Positions 54,660 through 64,000 of a DNA stretch of 64,000 nucleotides are shown piece after piece. Made by a program: the position numbers and the translations under genes. How positions within the stretch are numbered: the first letter of the stretch is position 1; every line of letters begins with the position of its first letter. The notes beneath the pieces are model-generated. The model ran no database searches. It worked only from the letters and a program-made list of their open reading frames with translations, and was not told the DNA's origin. Origin of the DNA: Mycoplasmopsis bovis PG45 (lineage in GTDB: Bacteria > Bacillota_I > Bacilli_A > Mycoplasmatales > Metamycoplasmataceae). Location of the stretch: positions 682,001 to 746,000 of the forward strand of contig NC_014760.1 of NCBI RefSeq assembly GCF_000183385.1, written 5' to 3'.

Positions 54660-56044
54660 TATTTTTCAACCCATACCTTGTTTTTTAATTGTTCATAAAG
54701 AGGTGCAATCTCCTTATTAACTTTAATTTTAACACCTAAATGAGCAAATGCTTCAATTGCCTTTTCTAAAAGGTTTTTTGCATCTTTTCCATAGAATAAG
54801 TAGGCTAATTTATCTAAATTGTCTTTATAGATTGTGCCTTCAAATGATAAAACCTCAGTTTCTTTTTGTTTTGAATCATCAACCTTATCTTTTGTGTAGT
54901 CTTCTTTAGTTTTTAGTTTAATTTTTTTGCCTACTGGCACAATTTGATTTATATATGAAACTATTGACTTGCCATCTTTGTCTTTTACACCAACAGATGA
55001 GCCTTTAGGTTTTAGATCATTAAAGCTAATCAAAATAGAGTTTAGTGCATCATATACACCATAAGTTCCTGAGCCAGTTACTCTTCTCTTATTATCTGTT
55101 TCATTTCAGTTAAGACCATAACTTCCAGGATCTTTTTGAATACCAGCATAACCTTGAAGTTCTTTATCTTCAGTATTCTTAGTTATTATTTCTCACTCTT
55201 TAGCTTTCTTTTCGGCTTCAGCAGTATCTTTGAAGAATGCATTAAAGTCCTCTTTACTTGAAATAGTGTTCTTTATCTCTTCTTTAGTAAAAAGATCATT
55301 AGAAGTTGTTTTATCATCAAAAGTTCTTTTTCATAATTGAATATATTTATTTTCAAATGCGTATTTAACTAAATTATAGTGGTTTAGGTCAAATTTGGCA
55401 TCTTTACCACCAACAAAATATTCAAACTTTTGGTCTTTAGATTTATCTTTGTCAGCTTTGCCAGCATTAGCAATATTATTTGCTATAGTTTGTAGTTTTT
55501 TTAATTCAGAAATCTCAAAATAAGCCTTTACTAAAAGCATATTGTTAATTTCTTTTCTTATGCCAGTTTTATCTTCCATTCATATTCTGATAAAGTCTTT
55601 TTTATCTGTTTCACCTGGAAAATTCTTTGTGCTAATTCAATCAAAAGGATTAGACTTAAACACATCATTCTTTTTTCATTCTAATGATTTCTCAACAAAG
55701 TAGTACTCATTTTTAGAAAGTTGATCTAAAGCAAAAATTTTGTATGCATCATATGAATCTTTAAATAACTGAGATTGTTGATTTTGAAATTCTTTCTCAA
55801 AATTTTGCTTTCAGCTTATAACATCATGTTTGTTACTTGGTTTTATTTTGTAAATGTAGCTAAGAGCAAAGTTGTTTCAAATTTCTTCTAACTCTGCAAC
55901 TCTTTTAGCATCTTTAAGATCTTTTTGTTGATTTAGTCTTTCTGTAGTTTCAACATCATTACCACATTTAGCACTAATAATAGCGACTGAAGGAATAGTG
56001 AACAAACTTAATGATGCTAATAATTTTTTACTAATTTTTTTCAT
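54659..56044 (-). CDS. P60-like lipoprotein of the HIT locus
   Basis: 461 aa. Signal peptide MKKISKKLLASLSLFTIPSV, then IISAKCGND with the lipidated Cys. The mature protein is highly charged and rich in W read from TGA (six or more). Its place between a HinT gene and a large membrane-anchored protein copies the M. hominis hitABL order (P80, P60, HinT); identification rests on position and size. The role of that complex is uncertain. Starts 11 bases after the P80-like gene. Confidence 0.85.
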
Positions 56045-56055
56045 TATCCCTCCAA

Positions 56056-58230
56056 TTATTTAGCTTCTAAATTAAATTCTTTTTTCAAATATTCTAGAAC
56101 AAGTGAAGCAGCGGTCTTATCTTTGTTGTGTTTGAAATATGCTTTGCCATCTTTTAATTCAAATAGTTCATCATAGTTATTTTTAGCTCTAGTTTCTATC
56201 CAAGCTGCAGCAGCTTTAGATAACTTAATGAAATTAGAAATTTTGTCAAATTGAATTGCTGCTGTTGAAGAAGCAATTAAATCCTTGATTGATTGTTCAT
56301 TATACTTGACATTTTCCAACTTTTTGCCATTTTGATCAGTTGCAAAATTATTGTTTTGGGTTTTAAGATACTCTTTAAACTCATTGTCTTCCAACATTTT
56401 TAAAATATATTCATTTCTTGAAAGTTGCTTGTTTAGTTTTTGTAATGCATTGTATCTAACACCCAACTGCTTTTTATACTTGTTGTTTAAAATGAAGTCA
56501 TTTTTGATCATTTTTACTAAGTCATCTTTTTTGATTTCATTACCAAACATCAACAACTTAAAACCTTCAGGCGAAAGGATTCCCCTTACATTTTTTGCAC
56601 CATTGCTACCGTTGTTATCAAATTTAACTTTATAAACTGTTTGAATTTTTTCGGAAGTTTCAAATATTTCAGCAAATTTCTTGAGTATGTTGTCTTCAAA
56701 AACTTTTTCAGTTAAGCCTTTGTTTTGAGATTCATTCACTTCAGTGAAGAATTTCTCTAGTCTTGTATTATAGACAGCAGCTTGTTCATTGTTTGAAACT
56801 GTTCCATTGCCATTACCAGAACTGCCACCAGATGATGAACTATCAACACCATTGCCATTCTTAACAAGTTTATTAATTTCCTCTTTAATTTTTTTGATAT
56901 TTTCAAATAAATCAATCTCTTTAGGCTTTTGGCCGTTTGAACCACTGTTACTGTCAGTATAGTTATCACCAAATAACAATTTTGGATTGCTTGCTAGGAA
57001 TTTTTGGAAGTTATCTCCAGTTACTAATTCTGATATTGATGTTAAACCCGAAGTGCCTCAGTTTTTCTTAATATCATCTTTACTAGTTGAGAACATATTA
57101 AGAATTGATGAATATTGAATTGCTTCATCAGGAAGTATATTATTTCCATTTGGATTACCTACTACAGATTTAATGTAATGGTCAAATGAGTTAAATTTTT
57201 CTTTAACTACATTGTAACCTTCAGTAACTTTACTTAGTCCAAAAGTGCCTTTTTTAGCATAGAAAAGATATCTTAGGAATATGTTTTTATCAATCTTTCA
57301 CTTTTCGTTTTTCTTAGCAGGAGCAATGCCAGGAATAGTAAATTCGCTAATAATTCTTGGTTTTTCGTTTGCAATGTATGAATCAATAAAAGGATCAATT
57401 GATTTGTATGAATCTTTAAAAACAAAACTGTCTGTTGCTAAAGCTAATTTAGACTTGTCTTCCAGTTCAATGAACTTACTTTCTTTTTTGTCTTTGTGCC
57501 ATCAGTCAAAAACATGCTTGCCATCTTTACCTTTTCTTTCAATTTCATCCTTTTTAGAATCACCATTAGTTAATCTAAAACGACGCAAGGCATCTGACTT
57601 AATATGTTCAAAAGTTTTGTTTTTAACTGCTTCATCAATGTTTTTAGCACCATTATATTTTTGAACTAAATGCTTGTTGAACTCGGTTTGTCAGTTAGCT
57701 GTACCAAATTGAAGTTTCATATTGTTTTCAATATCCACAAGCTCATTTTTAAATTTAGTCTTAAGTTCGTCTAAAGTTGGCAAACGGAAAGAATTGTTGT
57801 CTTTTTCATCACTTCTTTTTGAATCGTTTCACAACTTTTGGTATTCAGCTGAAGCCTTTTGCTCTTGATCATAAAGATAGTAAAGAATGATTTTATCAAT
57901 TTCCTTTAATCTCTCTTCAGACGTAGAAGTATTATGATTTTGGTATATATCTTTAAAGTCCCCAAAGTTTAGATCTAGATTATGATCGCCAATTTTTGCA
58001 CTAGCAACATTAGTGTTTGATGCATACCCATCAATAAAATTCTTTTTAGTTGAATTAATTACAAGAGGAACAGTAATACCTGTAGCTACAGCTAAAACCA
58101 AAACTGTAGAAGTTGTTGCTATTTTTCAACTTCTACTTTTTTTACTTTTGCCAGTTGTCTTGTTTTTATTTTCTTGTTCAGCATTTTTTTGTAAAAGACG
58201 CTCGAAAAATGGTGTTTTTTTCTTTCCCAT
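56056..58230 (-). CDS. P80-like membrane protein of the HIT locus
   Basis: 724 aa. A short basic N-terminus leads to one membrane helix (IATTSTVLVLAVATGITVPL) at about residues 37-57, with the rest outside. It contains a low-complexity Gly/Ser/Asn linker (SSSSGGSSGNGNGT near residue 460). No lipobox. First gene of the operon P80-P60-HIT. All frames join through TGA Trp codons. Assigned by context to the M. hominis P80 type. Confidence 0.85.
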
Positions 58231-58323
58231 AAATGCTCCTAGGTATTTAAGTAACTAGCCATCAAAAGCTAGCTTATATTTAAATAAAATTAGTAATATT
58301 ATATATTGATTTTTTTATAATTA

Positions 58324-58911
58324 ATGCAAATGATAGTTAAAACAGCTGCAATAGAAGTGCTTAGAGAATTACAAAAATTATTGGAATCTGAAAACATAAA
58401 TTATTCTTTAGGACTAAGCAATTATTATGAATACAAAAATAAGCCTGAGCTATTTTTGATTAATGATATTGAAGTGTGCTTGTGACACAAGGACTTTTAT
58501 TTTTTGTTAAAAAAATATCCTAATAACTTCATATTGCCCGAAAATTTACCTTTTAAGTCTTTAGCACCTTATTATAAATTTCAGGGTTCAAGCATAAAAA
58601 TAAATATTATCGTAGGTACCAGTGATGAAAAAATAAATTATTGGTACAAATTTAGAAACTATAAGCGCTTAATATATTGAGGAAATAGTAAAAAGCATTG
58701 ATTTTATTATTTTTTAGGTCATAGAACTCAGCGAGTTTACCTACATGATTTAGTTAATGATCTAGTTGTTGAAAGATACGCCAAATTTATTATCTTAAAT
58801 TCAGAAATTGATAAATTTAAAGCCTTTGATAACTTGAATTTCAACAAAAGGTTTTTTGTTACTGAAAAAGGTATTACAATACCGTTTTTTGAACCTTTTA
58901 GATCCTTATAA
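58324..58911 (+). CDS. LicD-like protein, divergent
   Basis: 195 aa. A helix LRELQKLLESENINYSLGL followed by INDIEVCLWHKDFYFLLKKYP resembles the LicD core, where a D-x-D binds metal for phosphotransfer; here it appears as NDIEV, so activity is unsure. HDLVNDLVVERY and the end FFEPFRSL are not informative. ATG 58324 has a weak ribosome site. Divergent from the P80-like gene. A mycoplasma hypothetical protein is an equally fair label. Confidence 0.7.
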
Positions 58912-58955
58912 GTCTGTTTTATAGCTATCAAAGATAAAATTGTTAATTTCAAAAT

Positions 58956-58988
58956 AACAAAAAATCAAGCCTATGCTTGACTTTTAAA
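58956..58988 (-). terminator. rpsT terminator
   Basis: TCAAGC/GCTTGA stem with loop CTAT. On the minus strand TTTTTTGTTATTTT follows. Confidence 0.8.
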
Positions 58989-59024
58989 ATAATTTATGTG
59001 AAATTTAGAAGCTAAATTTTCTAA

Positions 59025-59294
59025 CTATTGTTTTGATTTTTGTTCATTAACAAAGTGATCTAAACGAGAAGATTTTCTTGCACCTTTATTTGGGTGGTAA
59101 ATTCCTTTTTGTACAGCTGTAGCAATGATTGAGTGAGCCTCAAAAACTTTCTTTTCAAAGCCTTCTTCTTTTGCTAAAACTGCTTCTCTAGCAGCTCTTA
59201 TAGCTTTTCTAACTCTAGTTTTCATTGCGTTGTTTCTTTGTCTAAATTCTTCTTGCTTTGCGATACTTTTAACTTTTGATTTAATATTAGCCAT
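59025..59294 (-). CDS. rpsT: 30S ribosomal protein S20
   Basis: 89 aa basic, helical protein. MANIKSKVKSIAKQEEFRQR, then TRVRKAIRAA and GIYHPNKGARKSSRLDHFV match S20. GGAGGCTAAAT precedes the ATG. Divergent from ppa. Confidence 0.96.
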   Translation of the reverse strand: MANIKSKVKSIAKQEEFRQRNNAMKTRVRKAIRAAREAVLAKEEGFEKKVFEAHSIIATAVQKGIYHPNKGARKSSRLDHFVNEQKSKQ

Positions 59295-59372
59295 ATTTAG
59301 CCTCCCTTTTTATTAGAATAAAAATCGGTTTAATTATACATTAAAATAATAATTTAGTATTATTATTACACT

Positions 59373-59927
59373 ATGTCAAATGTAATAGAAATTAAAATTG
59401 AAATACCTAAAAATTCAAACATAAAATATGAATATAATCGTGAAGATGGACAAATTCACGTTGATAGAATTTTAAGAGGAGATTTTAAATATCCTTGCAA
59501 CTATGGCTTTATTCCAAATGCCTTAGACTGAGATGGTGATGAATTAGATGTTTTATTATACAGCCCAGAAACATTTATTCCCGGTGTTGTAGTTAATGCT
59601 CGTATTATTGGTGCTATGAAAATGAATGATTCAGGTGAAACTGATACTAAATTAATTGCTGTGCATGATGATGATTATCGTTTAGCAAATATTAATAGCT
59701 TAAAAGAGTTGCCTGAACCATTTCTATTAGATATAGAAACATTTTTTAATAATTACAAAAACTGAAAGAAACCAAACTTAACTAAAGTATTAGGTTTTGA
59801 AGATGAAAAATGAGCCTTTGCAGAACTAGAAGAGTGCAAAGAATTAATGGATAAGTATGGCAAAATGCCTAAAAAAGAATTTGTTGCTAAAATGATGAAA
59901 GAACATCCTGAAAAATACACATTTTAA
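59373..59927 (+). CDS. ppa: Inorganic pyrophosphatase
   Basis: 184 aa family I enzyme. [37 protein letters not shown] (metal DxDxxD) and AVHDDDYR carry the active-site acids and Lys/Tyr. TGA codons at WDGDE, NWKKPN and KWAFAE are Trp. ATG 59373 lacks a strong ribosome site, perhaps leaderless. Confidence 0.95.
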
Positions 59928-59934
59928 AAAGTAA

Positions 59935-59968
59935 AAAATGGGCTTTAAAAGTAAGTCCATTTTTTGTC
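59935..59968. terminator. Terminator ppa / tkt
   Basis: AAAATGGGCTT/AAGTCCATTTTTT with a short loop lies between convergent genes. Confidence 0.75.
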
Positions 59969-59989
59969 TTTCGATTTTCTTGTATTTTC

Positions 59990-61936
59990 TTAAGCATTTT
60001 TTGACAAGAATTGTTTTACTTTATCAACTATGCTATTGACATTAAATCCCATAGAATCATATACAACATTTCCTTTGTCAGAAAATCCGTATTCAGAAGC
60101 AAAATGACCATCTATTTTGTTATATTTACTTAATTTATATCATAGTGGATCGTTTGATGCTTCTATTGCAAACATAGGTTTTTTATCTAATTTAAGTTTT
60201 ATAGCTAATTCATCATTATCAACTAATTTTTGTAACACTGGAACAGATATAACATTAGCAATTATGCCGTGATTTTTTAATTCTACGGCTGTTTTATAGG
60301 CTAATTCAACTTCAGAACCTGATGATAGAATTGATATATCAAACTCTTTGTTTTCATATACCAAACTAGCTGCCATAAATTCAGAAAACTTACTTGAGTG
60401 CATTGTTTTAATTGGTTGTCTAGTTCCTATTATTGCAACTTGGGTACTTGTATTATTATATGCATAATTTAATCCCATTACTAGTTCATATTTATCACAA
60501 GGGCGAATTACCAATAAATTTGGAATAGATCTTAAAACAGTTACTTGTTCTATTGGTTGATGAGTAGGACCATCATCTCCAACTAAATAAGAATCATGTG
60601 AATATAAATGCACTGCAGGAAGTTTCATTATTCCACCTAATCTTAGTGCTCCCTTAGCATAATCCGAAAATGCTAAAAAAGTTGAATCAGCAGTTTTTAA
60701 TCCACCATATAAATTAATGCCATTATTAATTGCAGTCATTGCAAATTCTCTTACACCATAGTCTATTCTTTGACCATAATCAAGTATTGAATCAGCGAAC
60801 CTTACCTTAGTTGATGAACCCACATCAGCGCCACCACCTATTAAAAATGGATATGAAAAATCAACTATTTCGCTAAATGCCTTAAAATAGTCCCTAATTG
60901 CCAAATCATCCTGTTTTACAAGGATGTTTGAAAAATCATAATTTGTCTCGTTATTAATAGTTTCTAATAATAATGAATGAATTCACGGAAATTGTTTTTT
61001 ATGATTATCTAACTCAACTAATCATTCTTCGTAGCTTTTTGCCTTATTAGCAATTATAATTCTGCCATATTCATATACATCAGAATCATATTCAAAAGGT
61101 GCTTTATTTTCTAATCCAATTGCCTTTTTAAATTCTATTGTTTGTTCACTGTTTAAAATTCCGTGATGACCTTTTGTGGTGTTTTCAAATGGAGTAAATG
61201 GGGCTATTATATTGTGCACCATAATATAAGTTGGTCTATCAGACTTTTTAGCTTCAGTAATTGCCTTATCAATATTATCATATGAAGCTTCATTAATTTC
61301 AATTACATTGAAGTTTAAGGCTTTAAAATAGGCTAATAAGTCAACATTACTTACGTCAGAAACCTTTGTATCTAGCTGAATTTTATTATAGTCATGAATC
61401 AAAATAAATTTATTTAGTTTCATAACACTAGCAATTTGCAGCGCCTCATGCGCAATACCTTCTTGTAAGCACCCATCACCTGCAATAACATATGTATAGT
61501 TATCAATAACCTTAGTGTTGCCTTTATTGATTTTAAGCGACATTTTCTTCTCAGCTATTGCCATACCAACACCCATTGCAATCCCTTGTCCTAATGGACC
61601 AGTTGAAGCATCGACAAAATCAAATGCATCAGTTTCAGGATGTGATGGCGTTTTTGAATGCTTTCTTTTATGGTTTTTCATTTCATCTAATGAAAGCAAT
61701 CCTAAAAAGTGCATCATACTATAAAATGACATTGATGCATGACCAGCGGATAAAATTAGTCTATCTCTGCTAATTCATTTTGGATGATCAGCACTAATTT
61801 TCATATGCTTAGCAACAACAGCATACATTATTGGACAAATGTCAATTGCAGATCCAATATGGCCTCCACCAGCATTATTTATTGAGTCTAAAGCTATTGC
61901 TTGCATAGATGCAACAACTTTTTGATTAATATTCAT
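59990..61936 (-). CDS. tkt: Transketolase
   Basis: 648 aa ThDP enzyme of the pentose phosphate pathway. NNAGGGHIGSAIDICPIMYAV begins the ThDP domain, GPLGQGIAMGVGMAIAEK and GDGCLQEGIAHEA (ThDP/metal GDG) follow, then VREFAM and HSDHSYLVGDDGPTHQP-like HDSYLVGDDGPTHQPIEQV in the pyrimidine domain. The frame is continuous with TGA as Trp; the start ATG 61936 and stop 59990 are both outside the fragments seen in the standard code. Shares substrates with rpe. Confidence 0.95.
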
Positions 61937-62034
61937 AAATTTACCCCATTAATTTCAACTATTAACATAACAATAATTCAATTATATTAAATGTTTATAA
62001 TTTATAGTAATTAGATAGTGAGTAGCAAGACATA

Positions 62035-62979
62035 ATGATGAATAGTAAAATGATTAAACATAAATTTTTAGTATCTTTAGGACTAATAAGTACACCAGTA
62101 TTATCGCTTACAGTTTTATCATCTACTGGATGCAACAACAAAAATAGCACAACAGATGATAATTATTTAATTCCGGAAAAATCCTTTTATGAAAAAAGTA
62201 ACTATTATGATAGTTTAGAAGGCTTAAATGGAAATAAACTATATAGTGAATTAATTAAAATTCAGCATAATCATTTATCTGGAATTAAGTCATATAGATA
62301 CCTAAAAACTATTTATAAAGATGCTTTTAAAGATCTTTATTATGAAAAAGATGGATCACTTTTAGATATTTATTCAGAAAATCCTATTGGCAAGGATCCT
62401 TATAATTATTCTTTTAATGATTCTGGTTCTTCGGCTAAAAGTGAGGGATTGGGATTTAACCGTGAGCATTTAGTGCCTCAATCGTGATTTAAAAAAGAAA
62501 AACTTGCTAGACAAGATGCTCATCATGTTTGACCTACTGATATTCTTGTAAATAATAAAAGGGATAATTATCCTTTTGGTAAGGTAACTAATGCTATATT
62601 TACCTCAAAAAATGGAACTAAAATAGATAGTTATTTAGCTGAACCAATAGACGAATTTAAAGGCGATATTGCTAGAGCACATCTTTACTTTGCTATAACA
62701 CATGCTAGCAGATATAAAATGCATAGTAAGGGCAATGATGTCTTTAAGTTTTTGGATAATAAACCATTAGTTAATAAGTATTTTGATACGTATACTAAGT
62801 GAGCCAAAAAAGACCAAATTAATTTGTTTGATATAGTAAGAAATAATGAAATTGCTAAGCATCAAAATGGGCTTAGAAATCCTTTTAGTGACTATCCAGA
62901 ATTAATTGACTTAATTATTAATCCAGGCAACAAAGTATTTGTTAATAAGGGAATTCTAAAGTCTAATATAGCAGTTTAA
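62035..62979 (+). CDS. Endonuclease I-family lipoprotein nuclease
   Basis: 314 aa. The signal FLVSLGLISTPVLSLTVLSS ends in TGC, so it is surface-anchored. GFNREHLVPQSWF and DAHHVWPTD carry the His/Asn metal site of the EndA/Endonuclease I fold, and NNKRDNYPFG is also typical. Mycoplasmas use such nucleases to obtain nucleotides and may degrade neutrophil DNA traps. Three TGA Trp codons. ATG 62035 or 62038 is possible. Confidence 0.92.
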
Positions 62980-63017
62980 AATGCCTGTAACTGCCTTTTA
63001 CCAAAAGCACTGTTTTA

Positions 63018-63050
63018 ATGTGAAAAAGTGTCTTTTTTTGGCACTTTTTA
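63018..63050 (+). terminator. Terminator of the nuclease gene
   Basis: AAAAAGTG[TC] and [GG]CACTTTTT around a T-rich loop, followed by ATTTCC. Confidence 0.7.
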
Positions 63051-63355
63051 TTTCCATAATTTTGATCTTTTTTAATAAAAAATAGTTCCTGCAAACATAG
63101 AAATTGTATTTTTTTACATTAAAAAATTATATTTTTAAAAAACTAAAATCATTAGAACACGAAATGTGCAAAAATTCATTTTACCAATAAACCTGTTTTA
63201 TAAGTACAAAAGGGAAAAAATGAAATTATTTATGCAAAATTGTTATTTTTTCTTACTTTTATTGATCCATTTGTTCTATAAATTCTCCTTGATATATAAT
63301 ATGCACAAACATGCAAATTGTTTTATCAATATTTTTAAAAAAGGAAAACTTAAAT
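63051..63355. promoter_or_regulatory. Intergenic region upstream of phase-variable lipoprotein
   Basis: 305 bases, A/T-rich, holding the promoter of the next gene. TATAAT at 63295-63300 is a fair -10. AAAAAAGGAAAAC is the ribosome site. The reading frame at 63166-63405 overlaps the next gene's start and is not convincing. Confidence 0.4.
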
Positions 63356-64000
63356 ATGAAAAGATCAATTACAAAAATTCCCCTGCTTGGCAAATTAGTA
63401 CTTAAAACAGGTATATTTATAACCCCCCCCCCTTCTTATTTCAGCTAGTTGTTACTCTCCAAACAAGATAAATAAAGATAACATAATGCTTGATATAAAG
63501 AATAAAGGTTCTTTACTATCAAGTGATGTTACAATACACAATATAGAAAAACACGCCGAAGTTTCTAAACCTGAACACATAAATCTTGAATTTGAGTCAG
63601 TTACTCAAAGAAACAATAGCATAGAAGTTGAATACAGAATTATAAATAAAGATAAAAGTAAATCATTGCCGAACAAAGTTGTAATCACCGGATTTAAAGA
63701 TTCATTGATAAATGAAAATATTATTATAAAACCTGAACCAATTCCCCCTATTAATCACGAAAAGCCTATTATGAAAGATATAGAAACAAACACTAATGAT
63801 GAATCAAGTTCATCAAGTTCTTCAAGCACATCTCGTACAGAATCTGGAACTCAAAGCGATTCACCTGCTTCATCAAACTCTTCAAGCACATCTCGTACAG
63901 AATCTGGAACTCAAAGCGATTCGCCTGCTTCATCAGAACCTGAAAAAGCAAATAGTGAGCCTTCTAATGAACGTAAAATTAAAGAAACAGGATATAAGCT
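63356..64000 (+). CDS. Phase-variable lipoprotein with poly-C tract, out of frame here, 3' end beyond window
   Basis: ATG 63356 starts MKRSITKIPLLGKLVLKTGI, and after a run of ten C (63423-63432) the sequence would continue LLISASC, a good lipobox, only if the run were nine or twelve C. With ten the frame stops at TAG shortly after. After the run the mature part is open to the window end: charged, then Ser-rich with two 20-residue repeats (SSSTSRTESGTQSDSPASS). This is a classical slipped-strand ON/OFF switch in a signal peptide. No family is recognised. Confidence 0.75.
63423..63432 (+). repeat. Poly-C (C10) contingency tract
   Basis: Ten consecutive C in a genome of about 70% A+T. It lies in the signal peptide codons of the lipoprotein gene, where length sets the frame. 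Confidence 0.9.
63811..63930 (+). repeat. Two tandem 60-bp repeats
   Basis: Period 60 bases (63811-63870 and 63871-63930), with three base differences. Each encodes a 20-residue Ser/Thr-rich unit. A partial third copy (CATCA) follows. Confidence 0.88.

Noticed and set aside
63166-63405. 79-codon plus-strand frame
   Set aside because: Overlaps the start of the poly-C lipoprotein in another frame, no ribosome site, composition like intergenic DNA.

Overview
The window is a chromosomal segment of a low-GC mycoplasma. UGA must be read as tryptophan: nearly every conserved gene (ileS, pyrG, metG, secDF, rnr, tkt and others) is continuous only if in-frame TGA codons are translated as Trp. Lipoprotein signal peptides ending in AAKC/SAKC, a HinT/P60/P80 (hitABL-like) cluster and IS1634-type transposases suggest the Hominis group, near M. 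bovis/M. agalactiae. That placement is inference, not a search result.

Layout. 1-3950 (-): carbohydrate/glycerol-phosphate type ABC importer (ATPase with a homopolymer frameshift, two permeases, binding lipoprotein cut by the window edge). 4076-12011 (-): housekeeping genes (alpha/beta hydrolase, rpsO, ribF, Cof-type HAD phosphatase, truB, secDF, ruvB, ruvA). 12376-12780 (-): five tRNAs, then a large lipoprotein paralogous to the one at position 1. 15015-20264 (-): lspA, ileS, pyrG. 20356-21057 (-): eight tRNAs in Bacillus-like order, including three with anticodon CAU. 21535-34838 is an accessory/defence island: a type I restriction-modification locus (hsdR split by an IS3-family element, hsdM, an expressed hsdS, a tyrosine recombinase and an inverted, 5'-truncated hsdS), a deleted IS3 derivative, and a subtilase plus AAA-ATPase pair resembling the IetAS anti-phage system. 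35306-39924: an IS1634-type transposase, a RecD2-like helicase and a second short IS3 derivative sitting in the loop of a terminator. 39974-43841 (-): gmk, PP2C phosphatase, Ser/Thr kinase, rsgA, rpe operon. 44066-45736: complete IS1634-type element with 30-bp inverted repeats. 45859-52311 (+): secG, rnr, TrmN6-like methyltransferase, metG, a small protein, ftsY, ylxM. 52349-61936: tpx, rpmG, lipoprotein, HIT-P60-P80, LicD-like protein, rpsT, ppa, tkt. 62035-64000 (+): nuclease lipoprotein and a lipoprotein whose signal peptide contains a C10 tract that puts it out of frame.

How the parts work together. The most striking system is the hsd locus. A perfect 166-bp inverted repeat links the central part of hsdS to a silent hsdS, with a recombinase gene between them, so inversion should swap the second target-recognition domain. 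A shorter conserved sequence at the start of the recognition domains would also allow swapping of the first. Because hsdR is interrupted by an IS with a clean 3-bp target duplication (in frame if excised), this isolate probably has a switchable methyltransferase without restriction. Next to it is the IetAS-like pair, and the IS traffic around the island (one complete IS3 element and two deletion derivatives with the same internal junction) suggests repeated remodelling. Surface variation is also visible in the poly-C lipoprotein at the right edge.
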